NCBI GenBank assembly: GCA_002989075.1
Contig: PSQN01000016.1
Coordinates: 2,868,336 to 2,932,335, forward strand
Direction of reading: 5' to 3'
Length of the DNA: 64,000 nucleotides
Source: Arthonia radiata
Lineage: Eukaryota; Ascomycota; Arthoniomycetes; Arthoniales; Arthoniaceae
The notes under the pieces were generated by a model. That model worked only from the letters and a program-made list of their open reading frames with translations, searched no databases and was not told the origin of the DNA. Of the stretch, positions 35,617 to 46,992 are shown in pieces. Made by a program: the position numbers and the translations under genes. How positions within the stretch are numbered: the first letter of the stretch is position 1; each line of letters starts with the position of its first letter.

Positions 35617-37020
35617 ATGGCACAAGCAGTACTCTCCCAACTCATGCCTAAGCTGGGTCTGAGCAAGAAGGTTCTCCTTCTGGGCTCCGGTTATGTCACA
35701 AAACCGTGCGTGCAGGTCCTTACGGAAGCTGGTGTCGACATGACAGTTGCATGCCGAACTCTCAAAGACGCACAGGCACTCGCTGCGCAATTTCCAAATA
35801 CTCGAGCGATCTCACTGGACGCTTCAGATCCGAAAGCTCTTGACGAAGCAATCAGCAAAGTCGACCTCGTCATCTCCCTCATACCATACACGTTGCACGC
35901 CAATGTCTGCCACTCAGCTATTCGAAACAAGAAGAATGTGGTCACGACGTCGTATCGCAACCCGCAAATGCTGGAACTAGATGCTCAGGCAAAAGAGGCG
36001 GGCGTAACAATCCTGAACGAGATTGGTCTCGACCCAGGAATAGATCATCTGTACGCGGTCAAGACGATTGATGAGGTTCACAGACACGGCGGTCAGGTCA
36101 CTTCATTTCTCTCATACTGTGGTGGACTGCCCGCGCCTGAGGCGTCCGACAATCCACTTGGCTACAAGTTCTCGTGGTCAGCAAGAGGCATGCTTCTCGC
36201 GCTGCGCAACGACGCCAAGTTCTGGCAGGACGGCAAAGTAGCTGAGGTACCTGGGCCAGAACTCATGGACTCAGCGAAGCCATATCACATCTACCCAGGC
36301 TATAATTTCGTAGCCTACGCCAATAGAGACAGCACACCATACCGGGAGACATACAAGATCCCAGAAGCACAGACAATCGTCCGTGGAACGCTCCGTTACG
36401 GCGGCTTCCCGGAGTTCGTGCGAACTCTCGTTGCTATGGGGTTCCTGTCGACAGATCAACTCGACGTCCTTGATGCCGAAAACGTCGACCCACCTACATG
36501 GGCAGATGCCACCAAAGCCATCCTCGGCTCATCGAGCAACAAAGAAGAAGACCTTATCTGGGCGATCAGCAGCAAAACTAAGTTCAACGATACTCCTGAG
36601 AAAGAGAGCGTCATTGCCGGTCTGCGCTGGCTTGGTATCTTCTCACAAGAGAAGAAGATCGAGCCACGAGGCACACCTTTGGACACTTTATGCGCGACGT
36701 TGGAGCCTAAGATGATGTATGAGCCTGGCGAGCGAGACTTCGTGATGCTACAGCATCGCTTCGGTATGACGTGGAAAGACGGCAGGAAAGAGACGCGGAC
36801 GAGCACGCTGGTCGAGTACGGAGAGCCGACTGGGCCGAACAGCACCAGCGCAATGGCGAAGCTGGTCGGCGTGCCGTGTGCAATAGCCACTTTGATGGTG
36901 CTAAAGGGTGACATCCAGGAGAAGGGGATCATCGCGCCCCTAGACGAGAGCTTGGCCAGCAAGATCCGAGATCAACTGGAGCCAAGAGGAATCAAGATGA
37001 TGGAGAAGACGGTCGGGTGA
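35617..37020 (+). CDS. LYS9: saccharopine dehydrogenase (NADP+, L-glutamate-forming), Lys9
   Basis: A single exon, 467 aa. It makes saccharopine from aminoadipate semialdehyde and glutamate, the penultimate step of the fungal aminoadipate route to lysine. The N-terminal Rossmann fold has VLLLGSGYVTKP. Also present are DLVISLIPYTLHANVCHSAI, the YRNPQM segment and LNEIGLDPGIDHLYAVKTI, all family hallmarks. The frame is open for 24 codons upstream of the chosen ATG, but that part resembles leader sequence, and the MAQAVLSQLMPK start matches the family length. Confidence 0.95.
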   Translation: MAQAVLSQLMPKLGLSKKVLLLGSGYVTKPCVQVLTEAGVDMTVACRTLKDAQALAAQFPNTRAISLDASDPKALDEAISKVDLVISLIPYTLHANVCHSAIRNKKNVVTTSYRNPQMLELDAQAKEAGVTILNEIGLDPGIDHLYAVKTIDEVHRHGGQVTSFLSYCGGLPAPEASDNPLGYKFSWSARGMLLALRNDAKFWQDGKVAEVPGPELMDSAKPYHIYPGYNFVAYANRDSTPYRETYKIPEAQTIVRGTLRYGGFPEFVRTLVAMGFLSTDQLDVLDAENVDPPTWADATKAILGSSSNKEEDLIWAISSKTKFNDTPEKESVIAGLRWLGIFSQEKKIEPRGTPLDTLCATLEPKMMYEPGERDFVMLQHRFGMTWKDGRKETRTSTLVEYGEPTGPNSTSAMAKLVGVPCAIATLMVLKGDIQEKGIIAPLDESLASKIRDQLEPRGIKMMEKTVG

Positions 37021-37391
37021 CACAACCGAGAGCCAATGATACATGTCCGTCTTACTGGAGACTTGTTGAAAGGTCAGTCAGCGACGCGCTCAAGCCCAGA
37101 CGCATGACGCTGGAGTACAAAAGCATATGGTAAAAGCAATGGTGGGTGCACGTCGCATGCCAAAAAGTAGCTATGCGCTCGTCATGTGCATGAATAGTAG
37201 AAATAGAGGCAGCACAAGCCCTTGCGACGATGCACTAGCATGCTCATGTTCCTATACGCCTATCTCGGCCCTCCCTAATATTTGTGTAAGAAAGACATCT
37301 AGAAAAGGTATAGCGGCGTAGCTCTTGCAGCTATGTACAAGTACGTACCTTTCTCGCTGCTGATAACCATTCTCTCCAGACTTGAAAAGCA
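37021..37391. other. intergenic between LYS9 and the enoyl-CoA hydratase gene
   Basis: About 370 bp; nothing recognisable. Confidence 0.6.
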
Positions 37392-38338
37392 ATGGACAAC
37401 GAAACAGACACCATTCAATACAATACCACGCCTGAGGGTGTCACCACAATCATCATAAATCGTCCTTACCGCCGCAATGCCGTCAACGACGCAACGGCCA
37501 CGAGACTCTACGCCGCCTTCCAGGCTTTCGAAGCCGACAACACCCAGAAAATCTGCGTCTTCCACGGCGCCGGCCAAACCTTCTGCGCTGGCTTCGACCT
37601 TGGGGCACTCGCTTCTACCTCGCCAGACGGGCCCCCAGCGCCGCCATGTGGTCCCGTTCAAGGACAGAATCAAGGTCCCATGGGCCCTTCGCGCATGATG
37701 GTCAGCAAGCCGGTCATTGCGGCCGTAGCAGGCTATGCTGTCGCCGGCGGCTTGGAGCTGAGTTTGCTAGCTGACATGAGGGTCGTGGAGGAAGACGCGG
37801 TCTTTGGTGTGTTTTGTAGGCGGTTTGGTGTGCCGCTGATCGATGGAGGGGCCGTGAGGCTGCAGAAGGTGGTGGGGCTGGGCAGAGCGATGGATATGGT
37901 TCTGACAGTGAGTGATCTTCTTCGTCTGGTAGTGCTTACTTGGGAGCTCCTGCATGGCCGACGGCTATGTCGAGTAGACCTTTGAAGTGGACATTCAAGG
38001 TCGTCGTAATCATCTAGGGTATACTGATACGGCTACAACTACAACAGGGCCGAGCAGTAAACGCACAAGAAGCGCTCGCGATGGGCCTGGCAAATCGCGT
38101 GGTGCCCAAAGGCAAGGCGGTAGAGGAGGGCATGGCACTTGCCAGACAGCTGCTCGAGTTCCCGCAGGATTGCATGAATGCGGATAGGCGAAGTGTCTAT
38201 CACGCGGCATACGAAGCAAAGAGCCTCGAGCATGCGCTGGCTTTTGAATACGAGAACGGGGTGAAGGTAGTTGGGACGGAGAGCGGCAGGGGTGCTGCTA
38301 GGTTTAGCGAAGGCAGGGGACGCCATGGCAAGCTGTAA
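37392..38338 (+). CDS. enoyl-CoA hydratase/isomerase family protein
   Basis: Exons 37392-37907 and 38048-38338 give 268 aa, normal for a crotonase-fold enzyme. The substrate CoA-binding segment FCAGFDL and the oxyanion-hole region AVAGYAVAGGLELSLLADMRV are present. The glutamate in GGLELSLLADMR is in the usual first catalytic region, while GVPLIDGGAVRL has Asp where hydratases often have Glu, so the exact reaction is open. There is no clear peroxisomal C-terminal signal: the end is GRHGKL, and HGKL is only loosely like a PTS1. No obvious mitochondrial presequence. The 140-nt intron (GTGAGT, ACTGAT, ACAG) joins MVLT to GRAVNAQEAL, matching the family. Confidence 0.88.
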
Positions 38339-38804
38339 GCAATATCATGTTCCCGCTACGCGCTCTCATAGTAGCAGATTCTGTGCGGAGAGCGGCGATC
38401 CAAGGGGAACGCTCATCCTCCTGTTGTTCCCGCGCTAAGCCTTTTCTGGACGAGTGGTAGAAGATCCATGACATATGAGCCCTTGCACTAAATAGCCTCA
38501 TTCTACCTGGGACATCGTCAAGGTCGAATTTTTACGACAATTTCAAAAATTCCGGTCGCAAGTTTGTGGCGTGGCGGTTGCGAGAATGGCAGGCGTTTAG
38601 TCTTTGGCATCGTGAGCATAGCGCTAGCACGGCCCATCCCGCTCTTAGCGCGGACGCAATACCTACGCGCTCTTGTCATTGTCTCTTGGAGTGGAGTAAC
38701 AAGTCTTCGTTTCAGCTAGACTTGAGCCGATCGAATCTCGAGATGTGTTCTCGCGGCCGCCTAAATGACCCATAAGGTTATGGTATAGGCTGAGCTAAGG
38801 TGTT
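38339..38804. other. intergenic between the hydratase gene and SEH1
   Basis: No gene is supported. Confidence 0.6.
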
Positions 38805-40191
38805 ATGGACACCGAGATCGACTTCCAAAAGCTTGACCATGATAGCACAGATCTTGTGCTCGCACTGGACCACAATCTATATGGCAATCGGCTAGCTGCT
38901 GCCTCGGGTGACCATAATCTGCGAGTATGGGACAATAAGGGATTTGAGTGGACTTTGACGGACGAGTGGCGAGGCCATGATTCCGAGATTACCGCTGTAG
39001 GTTCACGTGTAGCTTCGCCTTTGACAACATCAAGAGCCCATGCCAGATGCACAGTCTTCCTGGCTAGACGGACCTAAGTCTGGGAATAATGTATAAGGAC
39101 AAGGCTCCATCGGACTGATCACCACCGTCTAGGTCAAATGGAACGGCCCATTCACCGGCCAACTCTTTGGCAGCATAGGCACCGACGGCTTCTGCAATCT
39201 CTGGCTTGAGTCTCTCACAGCGACTCCACGCTCTGGCCAGCGCTTCAAGCTAATTCACAAGATTCACTCCAAGTCGAAGCGCCCATGGCAGTCCCTCGAT
39301 TTTCACAATCGTGGCATCGAAACATATCTCGCCCTCACCAGCTACGATGGCAACCTCTCCATCTTCGAGCCTCGTGATCACGCTGATTTAACCAGCGAAT
39401 GGATCGACTGGTTCCCGTCAAACGACTTCTACGTCCTACAACCCATTCCCGTGCCGAGTGAAGAGGCAAGCTTTCACCTGCAGTGGTGCCCGGAGAAGCG
39501 GCCTTGTTGGACGGCGGTCGAGGCAGGGCTGGATAACAAAAGTATGGGGTTGGTGATCGCTGCTATGGAGCATGTTTTGGTATTTCGCACTGACTCGGAA
39601 CGGCGGCTGTATCTAGCGGCTGAGTTGCGAGGTGCCAAAGACATTGTGAGAAGCGTGGCGTGGAGTCGAGGCTCAGTGAGAGAGTTCGATGTGATCGCGA
39701 CTGCCAGCAAAGACGGAGTCGTGCGGGTCTACGAGCTGCATACGCCTCGCCCATCAGCTTCAGCGCGACCTAGCGGTCATAGAGATTCCGACACGCCAGC
39801 ACAACTCAAGCTGAAGATGGCACGGTCTGGCATTGGAGCGGGGCTGGCGGAAATGTCTCGGGCAGCGCAGGAAGCGGCGGCTGAGGACGAGTCGCGCGAC
39901 CCAAGTCGTGTCAAGCATCAAGTGCGGCTAGTGGCAGAGCTGAAGAGACATTTGGGTGCGGTTTGGCATGTCAATTTCTCGTTTACAGGCGATCTACTGC
40001 TGTCGACAGGCGATGACGGATCGGTGCGAACATGGAAGCGCGATGTTGATCATCAATGGGAGGAGTATACCGAAATTGATGTTGACGATTTGGAAGAAGA
40101 GCACAGCGACGTTGAAGCCGAGGAAGAACTGGACGATGAGCAGAGACTCTCAGCGGAAGACTACGCGTTCAGCGCACTTGCTTTGCGATGA
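38805..40191 (+). CDS. SEH1: nucleoporin Seh1, WD40 (Nup84 complex / SEA complex)
   Basis: Exons 38805-38996 and 39133-40191 give 416 aa. Seh1 is a six-bladed WD40 protein shared by the Y-shaped nuclear pore subcomplex and the vacuolar SEA complex that controls TORC1. The start LDHDSTDLVLALDHNLYGNRLAAASGDHNLRVWD is the first blade. The join gives HDSEITAVKWNGPFTGQLFGSIGTDG, continuous with the family. The last blade reads LGAVWHVNFSFTGDLLLSTGDDGSVRTWK. The acidic tail (about 35 residues) is extra. The 136-nt intron is long for the window. The gene converges on the membrane-protein gene, with only 66 bp between stops. Confidence 0.85.
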
Positions 40192-40257
40192 GCTCAAGGT
40201 TCTTGATACGTGAAAAGACGGCTGCTCTCACCCATCGTATCATGACAACTCTCACGG

Positions 40258-41586
40258 TCAACGCCGCAGCCACGTAAGGACCCTCAGCAGCGCCCATACT
40301 GGCGATAAAATGAGTTCTAGAGTTGATTTCACTGTGGCCACAACACTCCATGCGAAGAGGAAGAATGCTGTGAAAACGAAGAGTCTCCCAGCAAATGCCA
40401 GTATATTTTTCAAGCCCACACGACGCTCTTCGGGCGTCAAAGAGTCGTCGGAAAACACGCGGAGGTGGTGCATGGCAATATGCCATGTCTGAGTTTGCCT
40501 TGCATAGCCCAGCATTAAGTCAGCCAACGTCCACAGACCTTGCAAAATACCCTTCAACAAGCTACCCCCAAATTGCACAACGACGGGCCACGGGTGTGGA
40601 AGCAATGAGATCGCCACATCTAATTCCGAGTGTGGCTTCTGGACTTGGGATGGCAAGGATCGTGGCATCCCAGCTTGACTCGGACGACGCAAACAGAGCT
40701 TTGGCAGCCGGTCCGAGAGCTTTGAGACCTTTTGAGGCACTCGTGAAAAGAGCAGGGTGTCGTCGTGAGGCGTGAGTGTAGCGTCTTCGGAACTTATCGA
40801 CGGACTCGAGAATGACCCGACTGGCTTTTGTCTGATTTCATTGCCTTGATTGGCAGTGATTGTGTCATGCAGTGCTGACACGTCTACTATGGGTAACGTC
40901 GACTCCTCAAGAGCTTTTGACAGGGGTAGCCGTCCTGGCGGCGCCTTTGTCTCTACATGGCTGCAAGATGCTGCCGTCCGATGACCAAAAGTATGGCGAG
41001 GGTTCTGAGCGAAAGGCGCGTTGTCGCATGGCTGGGTCGTGGGCTCAAGAGAAGGATATGACCGCTTCTGAGCGTCATCGCTCGCTCGGCACTCATGTTG
41101 CCGCAAATCTCGCAATCTTGGATGGACCATAAGAACAGGCGCATGGCTGATCCCCGGTAGGCGACACTCCTCCATCAACGGATGGCTCCGCCCAGGCATC
41201 GAAGGTCTTGCAACTGGCAGTTTCTTCGCCAGCGCACTTTCCGCCTGCTCTACGATCCTTGCCGCCTTCTGCGCGCGCGGTGCGTTGTCAAACCGACCAA
41301 TAGCTCCTGCAATTGTACCCAACCCAGTCACCGCACCGTGCGGCACTGGCTGCCTCCTCTTCGGTACGTGAATATCTCCTAGACCCATCTCTATCGCTGG
41401 GCTTCGCTCGTCAGGCGAGATGTACTGGCCGGGAACGCCGCGACCTGCCGGTGTCAGAGGTGTGAAAGGCGTGATCAGCCCCGTTCTAGGGTTGGCTGCG
41501 CGTGCGGTGAGGTAGTCTTCCGTGTCTCTAATCCTGGAAGCCGCGGGCAGAGCGCCATGTGGTCTTGGAGGCGGACGGGACAACAT
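40258..41586 (-). CDS. fungal protein of unknown function with C-terminal membrane segments
   Basis: A single exon, 442 aa. Not recognised. The N-terminal about 310 residues are Pro/Arg/Ser-rich and look disordered. The C-terminus carries hydrophobic stretches at about residues 335-365 and 400-435 (RLFVFTAFFLFAWSVVATV, LELILSPVWALLRVL), suggesting one to three membrane helices, with a helix containing SLTPEERRVGLKNILAFAGR in between. This last arrangement resembles the end of Pex-type or other fungal membrane proteins only loosely, so I name no function. Confidence 0.6.
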   Translation of the reverse strand: MLSRPPPRPHGALPAASRIRDTEDYLTARAANPRTGLITPFTPLTPAGRGVPGQYISPDERSPAIEMGLGDIHVPKRRQPVPHGAVTGLGTIAGAIGRFDNAPRAQKAARIVEQAESALAKKLPVARPSMPGRSHPLMEECRLPGISHAPVLMVHPRLRDLRQHECRASDDAQKRSYPSLEPTTQPCDNAPFAQNPRHTFGHRTAASCSHVETKAPPGRLPLSKALEESTLPIVDVSALHDTITANQGNEIRQKPVGSFSSPSISSEDATLTPHDDTLLFSRVPQKVSKLSDRLPKLCLRRPSQAGMPRSLPSQVQKPHSELDVAISLLPHPWPVVVQFGGSLLKGILQGLWTLADLMLGYARQTQTWHIAMHHLRVFSDDSLTPEERRVGLKNILAFAGRLFVFTAFFLFAWSVVATVKSTLELILSPVWALLRVLTWLRR

Positions 41587-42385
41587 GATAAGAATGATCG
41601 TGGTAGTACGGAGCAGCGAACGCTCGTAATTCGTGCTGAAACAAGTCTACAGCGATGAATATGCGGTCGAAGATTTGTTCTTTGCTGTGTTTCCAACGGT
41701 AATGTGGCGGGTAGTTGCGAGGGAGGCTGAGGAATGCCATCGCTTCTGCCTCTACTGATCGACGGTCTAGCGACCGAGGACCTGCCTCGTTTACTCCAAG
41801 CAGTATAATAATAGAAGATGACTACGGTTGGTATCGTTGCTTACGAGAGGTCGCAATAGTGAGCTATGCGACTCATACATCATTCAGACGAGTTGACGTT
41901 CGTCCCTTGTGCAGCTCGCCAGGACCCTTCTTCCATCATGGTTCTTCCTCGAAACTGAATTGAATATTCCACTAGTACATCAAGATGTAAACGATGCCGG
42001 GCTATTTTTTCTCGCCGTCAGAGCCATGAACTAAATCAAAACCGGAACTCAAAATAACTTTCGCGATTTGACCAGTCGTACAACTGTGGATCCAAATAGA
42101 GAGCGCGCTCGCTTTTTGGAGCTTGGATCATGCTTACCCACGTGCTGCATTATCACCTTCACATCTGCCCATAAACCACAACCCTCTCTGCATCACCTTC
42201 TCTTTTGCCTTCTAATCTCACTTCACCACATACGCTACGCCTAATGCAGAACCTGACCCGTCTTCGTTTGACCAAGCCTTCTTTTCTCCACTTGCGATCT
42301 CTTATGTAACTCGTTCACACACACCACAACATCTACAATACGCCAAAATCAACCTGGCCAGCAGGCTGTTGATTCAGCGAGAAAC
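41587..42385. other. intergenic, divergent promoter region
   Basis: About 800 bp between divergent genes; CT-rich leader sequence precedes the ATG at 42386. No gene is supported. Confidence 0.55.
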
Positions 42386-43047
42386 ATGGCACGGTAAATT
42401 GAAGAGCATCCATACATTACGTTCTGTGCTTTGAGAGCTATTATCAGGCAGCAAGCGCGCCGACGTCGTCTCAAAATGCTTCGTTTGAACCAGAACTCCT
42501 GAAGGGGCTGTGCTGACGTCTTGTTTTTAGGCCCACTAACGACATCGTCTCCTCTCTTGGGCGCGCTCCAGATTCCGAAGAAAACACAGGCTCCCCCAAC
42601 AGCAATAACGCCACCGTTGCCGATGAAACTGTCGATCTCATTGCTCTCAAAGAGCTCTTGACTTATCTCAAGACCATCTGCGTGATCTTGAATGATAAGA
42701 CGCGGCAAGATGACACTATGAAACATGATTATCAAGAACAGCAGCGTCTCATAGTAGAAGAAGCTCGTGCCACAGGAGCAGAGACGATTAGCAATCTCCA
42801 AGATTGGCACGCAGAAGAATTTTGGGACTTCGTGCGCATTGAGGATTCCAACCAGCAGATCAGACTCAATGACGAGCTGGGTATGATGATGTCTGCACTG
42901 GCAAGACAAGTATTGAAAGACATGAAAGCACTAAGCGGTGAGAGAGGTGACGAGCCGTTGAAGAATCATTTAGTGATGCAAGCTGAAGATGTTGAGGCAA
43001 AGGCTCAGGGCATGAGAATATTCCGGTTCTTCCCCGACGAACTATGA
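42386..43047 (+). CDS. small coiled-coil protein, related to the next gene
   Basis: Exons 42386-42393 (8 nt) and 42531-43047 give 174 aa. Not recognised. The long frame in exon 2 has no upstream ATG; the acceptor at 42530 (GCTGAC branch, T-rich tract, TTTTTAG) needs a short first exon. ATGGCACG before GTAAAT at 42394 gives MARPTNDIV in frame. The middle (LIALKELLTYLKTICVILN through LGMMMSALARQ) is predicted helical, charged and coiled-coil-like. It resembles the central part of the neighbouring gene at 43618-44352 (shared LLTYL, a W-containing helix, and Q-x-K/R-x-x-x-ELG). The antisense frame at 42349-42909 is longer but lacks any family character. The gene model is tentative. Confidence 0.5.
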
Positions 43048-43617
43048 GATGGATTATGAAGTGTTCGTCAGTCCAAACGTCGACGAAATCTATCCTGAAG
43101 GAGTGGCAAGCGATCCTTGTTGGAGGGGCTCTGCCGAGAAGACCAGTCTCGCCGCCGCTGGAACAGACGTGATCGTAGGCTGAGGTAGCAGTCGATCTTT
43201 GCATTTCTGAGGATCATCATCTGAGCTTCGGCGCGGACCGTGACCATTCTTTCCAAAACAGCTAGAAGATCTTGCTGATGAAGTAGCAAGTTACTGTTTC
43301 TTGCTCAGAAACTCACTATTTTTTTCAGAAGAAAATGGAAGAGCTGAGCTGACACGATACGATTTCATTCATCTTTACCGGTCACTTCGTTGCTTGCGCA
43401 TTCTCAAAGTACCACACACCACGCTGCTTGGTGTTATCAATTTACGACGCGCCACCACCTTCGACCCCCATTTTAGCGCATTGCAGAATCAACCTAAGTC
43501 AAGTTTCTGCTTTCGTACACCTCTCAATTACCTCCAGTTTTCCTGCTTTCTCGAACAGCTTAGTCTTATTCCTCACAATTCTTCGTAGTAATACAGCGTT
43601 TCCACAAACCTATCGCA
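43048..43617. other. intergenic between the two coiled-coil genes
   Basis: About 570 bp, C/T-rich toward the next ATG. No gene is supported. Confidence 0.55.
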
Positions 43618-44352
43618 ATGGCCACATTACCCTCCGAACCGCAATTCACAAGTCTAAATGACCTCGTCGCTGCAATCAACGAGGTCGCCACAACTACTGA
43701 CGGCGCTCCCTATGTTGAGCGAACTGCACACTCCGCGGCGGATCAGGCCGCCGATGACAACACCATCACCGATGCTACCGTTCTTGACCAAGCCGAAGCT
43801 GCACCACCCGACAACTACACACCTCCTACCCAGTTCGAACAAGCCGTAGATTCGCCCGCTGACCAAACCGCCACCGCCACCACCACACCTACCGAATCAC
43901 CCCCAATCACGCCTCCCAACATCCCCGCCCTAACCGACCTCCTAACCTACCTCACCTCCCTTTGCACCACCGTCAACACCGCCATTCTCCACAACTTCAA
44001 CAGCACACGACATTACCAGCTGCGCTGTCAACACGAGTGTGCTGAAGCCCAGGCCGCGAACGCTGAAAACCTCCTGCAGATTGAGAATTGGCGTATGAAA
44101 GAGGGTTCCTTCGGCCAAGGGTTGCAGGGTATGTTGACTCCGCAGGCGAAGGTGTATCGAGAGCTGGGTGAGTGGGTGCAGATGTTGGTTGGGGAGGTGA
44201 GGGGTGAGGTCGAGATGATGGGGGAGGATGGGGGTGATGGTGGGAAGAAGGAGGGTTTAGATGATGAGGCGAGGGAGGAGTTGAGGGGAAAGATTGAGTG
44301 GGTTGAGGATGCGGCGGATTTCATGAAGGGGTTTGGGAGCGATTGTGTGTGA
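43618..44352 (+). CDS. coiled-coil protein of unknown function
   Basis: A single exon, 244 aa. Not recognised. An acidic, Thr/Pro-rich first half (TATATTTPTESPPITPP) is followed by a helical region at about residues 105-195 (LTDLLTYLTSLCTTVN through LGEWVQMLVGEVRGEVEMM), then a Gly/Asp/Lys-rich stretch and a final helix. The helical part resembles the upstream gene at 42386-43047, which suggests a tandem duplication. The role is unknown; no signal peptide or membrane segment is present. Confidence 0.65.
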   Translation: MATLPSEPQFTSLNDLVAAINEVATTTDGAPYVERTAHSAADQAADDNTITDATVLDQAEAAPPDNYTPPTQFEQAVDSPADQTATATTTPTESPPITPPNIPALTDLLTYLTSLCTTVNTAILHNFNSTRHYQLRCQHECAEAQAANAENLLQIENWRMKEGSFGQGLQGMLTPQAKVYRELGEWVQMLVGEVRGEVEMMGEDGGDGGKKEGLDDEAREELRGKIEWVEDAADFMKGFGSDCV

Positions 44353-44752
44353 TGGGTGGTAGTGATGTGGGTTGACGACGGGTAGGGGTACGTGAAGAAG
44401 TCGTCGTGAGCGAGAAACTTGGGTGGAGAGGGCGTCGCCGGGGAGGAAGAGGCATGCCTCAAGCGCAGCTGATCTCTTGTGTATCCTAGATATCTTGCTC
44501 TCGCTTGCGCAGGGAGACTGGATCCTCTGTAAGAAATGAAAACCTCTAGTGGAGGACGGGTCAGCCACGATAGATAGCTAGACACATGCTATAGCCTACG
44601 TCTCTGAAAACCATCGCTGTAGAAGGAATGGATCGAAATGTAGCGTATGCAATATTTGCACTCTTGTCTATCTTCAATTGTATCGCTTTTGCGTCTCCAA
44701 GCGCCGAACACCTTGCTGCAAGATGCTCACGTACTGTACAATAACTACCTTT
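44353..44752. other. convergent intergenic region before ILV3
   Basis: About 400 bp of 3' flanks. No gene is supported. Confidence 0.6.
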
Positions 44753-46564
44753 CTATGCATCTGTCAAACATCCAGTACTAGCATCACTCACCGCCCTCGC
44801 GTATTTGAACAGCGTCCCCTGACTATACCGCAAAGGCGGCGCACTCCACACATCTCTCCGTCTCCTTAGCTCTTCCTCGCTCACATCCATAAGGTCCATC
44901 ACGCGCTTATCCGCATCAATGACAACACAATCGCCATCTCTCACCAGCGCAATTGGCCCGCCCGTCTGCGCCTCTGGCGCCACATGCCCAATCAAGAAGC
45001 CATGACTGCCGCCGGAAAACCTACCGTCAGTCACAAGCGCAACATCGTTTCCCAACCCAGCACCCATGAGCGCAGACGACGGCTTCAGCATCTCCGGCAT
45101 TCCAGGCCCGCCTTTCGGCCCTTCATACCGGATGATGACCACAGACTTCTCGCCCTTCTTGAACGTCTTCGCCTCGAGCGCAGCGATGAAGTCGTCTTCG
45201 CAGTCAAAGCAGCGCGCTTTGCCCTCGAATCTCATGCCTTCTTTGCCTGTGATCTTGCCCACGGAGCCCTGCGGCGCGAGTGAGCCCCGCAAAATCTGGA
45301 TGTGGCCTGTCTCCTTGATGGACTGGCTGAAGGGTTTGATGATCTTCTGATCTGATGGGAAGTCTGGGAAGTCGTCGAGGTTCTTTTTGAGTGGTTTGCC
45401 GGTCACGGTCATGCCCTCGCCTTTTATCACGCCTTCTTTGAGTAGGAACTTGAGGAGAGAGGGTGTCCCACCGATATTGCTTAGGTCTTCCATAACGTAC
45501 TTCCCGCTTGGCTTGAGATCTGCGAGGAAGGGTGTAGTATCGCTGACGCGTTGGAAATCGTCGATGCTTAGTTGTACGCCAGCCGCATGTGCGATGGCCA
45601 GTAAGTGCAGCACGGCGTTGGTGGAGCCACCCGTGATCATGACGACCTTCATTGCCTCTTCTAGCGAGTCACGTGTGATAATGTCGCGCGGCTTGATGTC
45701 TTCTTTGAGGAGATTGCGCATTGCGCCGCCGGCTGCTAGACATTCTACTTGCTTTGCTTTGCTCTCGGCTGGATGGCTTGAGCTGCCTGGTAGTGTCATG
45801 CCCATTGTCTCTATCGCTGTTGCCATGGTGTTGGCCGTGTACATGCCTCCGCATGCGCCGCCGCCAGGGCATGCATGCCTAATGATGTCGAATCGCGTCT
45901 CCTCGTTGATGTCACCGGATAGAAACTGGCCGTATGCTTGAAACGCAGAGACGATGTCTATGTCGGCGTTGTCCATCGTCTTTGCGCAACCTGGCGCTAT
46001 GGTACCACCGTATACCATGATCGAAGGTCTGTTCACGCGCGCTTGTGCTATTACCACACCGGGCATGTTTTTGTCGCAGCCAGGTAATGAGATATTGCCG
46101 TCATACCACTGTGCTTGCATCACCGTCTCGACTGAATCTGCTATCAGATCTCTTGACTGTAATGAGTACCGCATGCCCTTCGTCCCCATTGATATGCCAT
46201 CTGACACCCCTATCGTGTTGAACTGCATGGGTATGAAGCCTGCCTGTGCAACACCCTCTTTCACCTTGTTGGACAACTGCAACAGATGCATATTACATGG
46301 ATTGCCTTGATACCAGACTGAGGATATGCCGATCTGTGCCCGGTTGAGGTCCTCTTCTGACAGACCGGTGGCGTATAACATAGCCTGTGATGCGCCCTGA
46401 GCCTTAGGTTGGGTGATGTGTTTCGAGGTGTGGTTGAGGCCCATGACATCGTCGACTGGGGTAGCGTGACGGCGTCTGGCGCTGTTGCCGAACGACCGTG
46501 AGGTAGCAGGTCGCCATGTTCGAGATGCCCATGCTGGGCGCAAAGTGAATGGACGTAGAGGCAT
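44753..46564 (-). CDS. ILV3: mitochondrial dihydroxy-acid dehydratase Ilv3
   Basis: A single exon, 603 aa from the ATG at 46564. It converts dihydroxy-isovalerate and dihydroxy-methylvalerate to the 2-keto acids of the valine and isoleucine pathways, using an iron-sulfur cluster in the mitochondrial matrix. The first about 35 residues are rich in Arg, Ser and Ala with no acids, a clear presequence. Hallmarks are [34 protein letters not shown] and the C-terminal [21 protein letters not shown]. The three cluster-binding cysteines (in [16 protein letters not shown]) are present. An in-frame TTG four codons upstream is not a plausible start. Confidence 0.96.
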   Translation of the reverse strand: MPLRPFTLRPAWASRTWRPATSRSFGNSARRRHATPVDDVMGLNHTSKHITQPKAQGASQAMLYATGLSEEDLNRAQIGISSVWYQGNPCNMHLLQLSNKVKEGVAQAGFIPMQFNTIGVSDGISMGTKGMRYSLQSRDLIADSVETVMQAQWYDGNISLPGCDKNMPGVVIAQARVNRPSIMVYGGTIAPGCAKTMDNADIDIVSAFQAYGQFLSGDINEETRFDIIRHACPGGGACGGMYTANTMATAIETMGMTLPGSSSHPAESKAKQVECLAAGGAMRNLLKEDIKPRDIITRDSLEEAMKVVMITGGSTNAVLHLLAIAHAAGVQLSIDDFQRVSDTTPFLADLKPSGKYVMEDLSNIGGTPSLLKFLLKEGVIKGEGMTVTGKPLKKNLDDFPDFPSDQKIIKPFSQSIKETGHIQILRGSLAPQGSVGKITGKEGMRFEGKARCFDCEDDFIAALEAKTFKKGEKSVVIIRYEGPKGGPGMPEMLKPSSALMGAGLGNDVALVTDGRFSGGSHGFLIGHVAPEAQTGGPIALVRDGDCVVIDADKRVMDLMDVSEEELRRRRDVWSAPPLRYSQGTLFKYARAVSDASTGCLTDA

Positions 46565-46992
46565 TGGAACGCTCAAATGAGGATGACGCGGCCGCAGGCG
46601 TGCTGTTCAAGCCCTGCTTTGGCCGGAAGCTCTATCGGCCTTATCTGCTCCTCAGTAGGCTGCGTAACGAGACAGAAAAGAAATTCAGACTACCATTCTC
46701 GCGGGTGGGCAAAAAAAGTGCCACCGAATAAGCTCTCAGTCCGATCTCGCTCGAAAAGCTTGGCTATCATTAACGTCAGGATGCGTTGCCGCCCGGTTGT
46801 GCCGCGTCCGTCACTCCTTCATTAGGACCATCAAGCCTGCCGTCTGAGTCCCAGTCCTTGAAGTTGTTTTGGAGGATTCTGCGTAGAGTACCCCGAGGGA
46901 AGGACTCATCACTGTATTGTTCATTTACTGCTGCAGAAGCATACAGAACACACCTCGCGGACTTGTGGGCAGATTCACCAGGCTCTCAACCA
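46565..46992. other. intergenic, promoter of ILV3
   Basis: About 430 bp. No gene is supported. Confidence 0.6.

Noticed and set aside
42349-42909. Long antisense frame (186 codons) over the first coiled-coil gene
   Set aside because: No family character. The plus strand has a good acceptor site, a coiled-coil reading frame and similarity to the next gene.
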